From NCBI GenBank assembly GCA_002887195.1, contig PJAB01002145.1, positions 1 to 10,275 of the forward strand: 10,275 nt of DNA. Direction: 5' to 3'. The DNA is from Chrysochromulina parva (Eukaryota > Haptophyta > Prymnesiales > Chrysochromulinaceae). Position numbers and translations under genes: made by a program. The notes below the pieces were generated by a model that saw only the letters and a program-made list of their open reading frames with translations, was not told the DNA's origin and did not search any database. Every line of letters begins with the position of its first letter. The first letter of the stretch is position 1. This document shows, piece by piece, positions 7,648-10,275 of this stretch.

Positions 7648-9010
7648 TGCCACCTGAGACGCCGCCGCGCTTGTGCGGCTGCTGCGGCGGTTGTGCACGA
7701 GCGAGCGAGCTGCCAGCGGCGGCGGCGGCGGCGGCGGTCGTCGGTGGCGGCGAGGCGGTGCCGACCGCGCCGAGGGCGAAAGGGACGGGATCGCCCGCAA
7801 ACGCGCGAGGCAGCGTGGCGGGCGACGCGGGTGTCGTCGAGGCGCGGCAGTGGCTCGGGGCAGGTGAGACCGCCGAAGGCTGCACCGGTAGGTTGGCGCG
7901 GCGCGAGGATCCAGCCTGCTGCAGCACCAGCACCACCGCGCTGATGTCGTCGACGTACGGGTCCTCGACCTGCCAGAGCTCACGCGCTTGCTCGCACACG
8001 AACTGCGTCGTGGCGGCCACCGCCTCCTCAGTGATCGGCTGCCCTCGCAGCCGCTCCGCCACCGCCGCCACGACGCGCGCAGGCGAGAGAAACTCCCACA
8101 GACCGTCCGTCGCGAGCACGAGAAGTGCGTCCTCTGGTCCGAGGACTCTCTCGACGACCTCGGCCTCGGCGATCACCCCCACCGCCGCGCCGTTCGTGTC
8201 GCCGAGCGAGCGCGTCATCGAGAGCCCGGGCGCCACCTGCGCCGACGACCACACGCGCAGTGGACCAACCTCACCTAGCTCGCCGAGCCTCATCGCTGCA
8301 ACCACACCGCCGCTCGCCTCGACGCGCATGCGCTCGGCCAGCAGCTCGGGCGTGTGCGCCGTGGTGAGCTCCACGGCGACGAGCGTGCCATCCGGCCGCA
8401 CGCTCCCGACCACGGCACGTGCGTCGCCGAGCCACGCGGTTTGGCACACTAGATGGCTCATCTGCGGATCGACGGCGAGGCGGCACGTGACGGCGGTGGC
8501 GCCCGACTGCGAGCAGTCGAGCGCGGCCGTGCACGCGCGGTGCTGCTCCAGGTGGGCCACAATAAGCGCCTCGCGCGCGTCTGCTTGCCGGCCGAGCTCC
8601 GTCTGCACCAGCTTAGGCAGCTGCGCGGCGGCTTGCTGCGCCACCAGGTGGCCATGCACGCCGTGGCCGTCGAAGACGCCAAAGAGCGCCGAGCTGCCGT
8701 ACTCACTCGGTAAGGAGGCAAAGCACGCATCCTGGTTGATCTTGCAGCTGCCGTCGATGGCGCTTCCGGGCTGGGCGACCGACGCCCACACCACCCGCGC
8801 TGCTACGCCTTTGGGTGTCCACGTGCCTTGCTTCACGTCAAGGTGTGGAACGCCGTCGGCATTTGTGCTGCTGCTGCTACCGTCGCGAGCGGTGTAGGCG
8901 GGTGTTGCACCGCGCCGCTGGCCCCATGCAGACAGCGCCAATCGCGGCTTGCCGCCACCTCCGGTCGCCATCGCTCGGCCATCCGGCTGGACTGCATGTA
9001 CCGCGGCCAT
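5033..9010 (-). CDS. PP2C phosphatase - three cyclic-nucleotide-binding domains - AGC (PKG-type) kinase fusion
   Basis: This 1325-residue protein starts at ATG 9008-9010 and stops at TGA 5033-5035. The frame runs back to a stop near 9110 without another ATG. PP2C occupies about 71-366: DGHG (114-117), GxTAV, GDAR (195-198), RSLGD (ending Asp271), TDGLW (Asp302) and VDD (Asp354/355) supply the metal ligands, so the phosphatase looks active. A low-complexity linker follows, with 14 Ala at 456-469. Three cNMP-binding folds are at about 556-676, 681-841 and 851-966. The kinase is at 982-1243: glycine loop Gly991/993/996, Lys1013, Glu1032, YRDLKPEN (Asp1109, Asn1114), DFG (Asp1127), APE and an AGC tail ending in an FxxF motif (Phe1305, Phe1308). 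This architecture is known from plants and protists as a cGMP-dependent-kinase type with an attached phosphatase; expected activities are Ser/Thr phosphorylation and dephosphorylation. Oddities: phosphate-cassette arginines appear lost in domains one and three, the middle one carries a roughly 40-residue insertion, and Ala1140 sits where PKA has Thr197. No introns are needed. Confidence 0.93.
7604..7648 (-). repeat. GCC/GGC microsatellite encoding polyalanine
   Basis: A trinucleotide run read as GCC on the minus strand encodes Ala456-469 in the linker between the PP2C domain and the first cyclic-nucleotide domain. A second, shorter tract at about 7718-7738 gives another Ala run in the same linker. 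Both lie outside the folded domains, so length changes would be tolerated. Confidence 0.9.
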
Positions 9011-9368
9011 TGGGTTTGATCCAATGAGCGTTCCAATCGAGCGTTCACGATACGCCTGGAGATTCACACCACTGAAGCGGGAGAATGGAGATCGGCAGGC
9101 CTGATTAGGCTATTGTGCAAGGATGTTTACGGAGGGATGTTTTTCGCACATGACATGTAACGATAGCACAGGACCCAACGCCCCCAGCGCGCGGCGCGCA
9201 TGCTCCGCGTCTCGATTCTCTCGAATGGGGTCATGTAAGGTGTATGTATTCTGAGCGGGCAGCAACAGTGCCGTACCCGGTAGCACCGGTTGTCGCGTCT
9301 CTCTTAACGTTCACAGCCAAGACACCGCGGACCGGCGTTCACTTGTCTCTGTACGCGGCAAACAAAAC
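9011..9368. promoter_or_regulatory. Divergent intergenic region, presumed promoters of kinase fusion and CHAT genes
   Basis: This is 358 bases between two start codons pointing away from each other, so both promoters should lie here. No canonical TATA box was recognised. Small repeats are visible: GGATGTTT at 9121-9128 and 9135-9142; the inverted repeat ACATG-A-CATGT at 9148-9158; and CATGTAA at 9154-9160 and 9233-9239. The in-frame stop upstream of the CHAT start is TGA 9252-9254. The assignment rests on gene orientation, not on recognised promoter elements. Confidence 0.55.
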
Positions 9369-10215
9369 ATGCCGAGTGCCCGCTCCAGGACCTCGCCACC
9401 GCGGCCTCACACGCTTGCGGCAATTACACCGCGTTTAGCTGCCCGCGACCTCCTCATCTTCTCGTGCAACCCACACAAGGAGACCGGCGCCGCGCTTCGT
9501 GGCGTTGAAGATGAGGTCGCTGCCATCCAGGACGCGTATCCGCCGGCCGCGCTCATCAAGCCCGTCAAAAACAAGTCTGCCTCCGAGCTCCAGAACGAGC
9601 TGCGTGCGGCGCCGCCCAAGGCATTCCTGTTCATCGGCCACGCCGACCACGACTTCCATGACTCCGAGCAGACGAGTGTGCGCACACTCTACTTCCTCGA
9701 CCCCCGGGATCCCCGCCGAGCCAAGCCCGTCGACCCGAAGGTGCTCGCGCGAATGCTCGGCCGGTACGCCCCGGCCAACGGCGGGCCGCTCGAGCTTGTC
9801 GTCATCAACGGGTGCTACTCACTCGGTCTCGGTGAAGCCATCCTCGCCGAGGGCGTGCCTAATGTCGTGTGTTGGGAGACTGCATGCGAGAACGGCGCCG
9901 CCAGGATCTTTGCCGAGGCCTTCTTTCGTGCGCTGCAGGAGAGCTCGTGTGCCGACGCCTTCGAGGAGGCCAAGGTGAGCGTCGAGTTGGCCACCGTGCC
10001 GGTGCCCAGGTCCGATTCCTCCCGCTCTCCCACTCCAAGTGTGGAGACGCGTAAGTACGAGCTGGGAGACCCAATGAGCCCAATCGGAGTCGCGCGCGGC
10101 CGTTCCTACCCCTGGCTCGCCGGCGTGCCACGACTGCTTGAGAGAACGCACGCGCGAGGCACCGACGCTGAGTACGGCAGCCCGCGCAGCCCGCGCAGCC
10201 CGCGCCAAGGCGGCG

Positions 10216-10271
<56 letters not shown>

Positions 10272-10275
10272 AGCG
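9369..10275 (+). CDS. CHAT (caspase-like) domain protein, N-terminal part (partial)
   Basis: The frame opens at ATG 9369-9371, after an in-frame TGA at 9252-9254 with no ATG between, and stays open for 302 codons to the window edge. Residues about 26-205 match a CHAT domain, a caspase-clan peptidase fold. The sequence has an early strand LLIFSCNP; FLFIGHAD with the presumed catalytic His91; LVVINGCYSLGLGEAI with the presumed catalytic Cys149; then GVPNVVCWET, the RIFAEAFFRAL helix and AFEEAK, which usually ends the domain. Both dyad residues are present, so proteolytic activity is plausible, but substrate and pathway are unknown. After the domain comes a Ser/Pro/Arg-rich tail with repeated SPR at about 271-279 and an 18-Gly run at 284-301; the rest is missing. 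GT dinucleotides in good donor contexts occur at 9975 (AAG/GTGAGC) and 10051 (GTAAGT), so part of the tail might be intronic. The gene is head to head with the PP2C-kinase gene. Confidence 0.82.
10218..10271 (+). repeat. GGC trinucleotide run, polyglycine if translated
   Basis: Seventeen GGC units followed by GGT, in the frame of the CHAT gene, would encode 18 Gly. It lies four bases from the window edge, so what follows cannot be seen. If a donor at 9975 or 10051 is used, the run would be intronic. Confidence 0.9.

Noticed and set aside
7557..8897. Plus-strand frame of 446 codons
   Set aside because: It is antisense to the PP2C domain of the kinase fusion, whose motifs are unmistakable; this frame is Ala/Ser/Thr-rich with no motifs.
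2787..9010. Minus-strand genes forming a bacterial-type operon
   Set aside because: The 281-base spacer, eukaryotic protein architectures and lack of Shine-Dalgarno or terminator signals argue for separate nuclear genes.
9011..9067. Kinase fusion starting at the upstream GTG
   Set aside because: A GTG start is a bacterial convention; in a eukaryotic gene the first ATG (9008-9010) is the better start, and the 19 extra residues show no domain.

Overview
The window looks like nuclear DNA from a GC-rich microbial eukaryote, most likely a unicellular alga such as a haptophyte, though the exact lineage cannot be settled from this sequence. The evidence is: several long, seemingly intronless reading frames with GC-rich third positions; proteins with long low-complexity Ala, Pro, Gly and acidic runs; a PP2C/cyclic-nucleotide-binding/AGC-kinase fusion, an architecture known from plants and protists; a peroxiredoxin-like protein with two membrane segments; and a CHAT caspase-like protein of the type common in algae. 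Spacers between genes are less GC-rich. No rRNA, tRNA, bacterial operon signals or CRISPR array were seen.

Layout, left to right. (1) 1-2032, minus strand: the first 677 codons of a long disordered protein with a 32-residue acidic run. It leaves the window at the left edge, so it is found only by reading the open frame by hand. I do not recognise its family. (2) 2033-2786: a spacer holding a decayed tyrosine recombinase relic on the plus strand (about 2058-2425), broken by an 11-bp tandem duplication, then unremarkable DNA. (3) 2787-4751, minus: a 654-residue protein joining a PRXL2-type (AhpC/TSA_2) thioredoxin-fold domain, two membrane segments around a polyproline loop, and a C-terminal domain resembling DUF6875. 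(4) 4752-5032: short spacer with a small hairpin. (5) 5033-9010, minus: an intact PP2C-cNBDx3-AGC kinase fusion of 1325 residues. (6) 9011-9368: a divergent spacer that must hold the promoters of the kinase gene and its right neighbour. (7) 9369-10275, plus: the start of a CHAT (caspase-like) protein with His and Cys catalytic motifs, running off the right edge in a polyglycine tract.

There is no evidence that the genes form one operon or pathway. The most notable points are the unusual residues in the kinase fusion (phosphate-cassette arginines lost in two cyclic-nucleotide domains, a long insertion in the third, and alanine at the usual activation-loop phosphothreonine), the redox/membrane/DUF6875 fusion, the head-to-head pairing of a cyclic-nucleotide-kinase-type gene with a caspase-like gene, and the mobile-element relic whose inactivating duplication can still be read.
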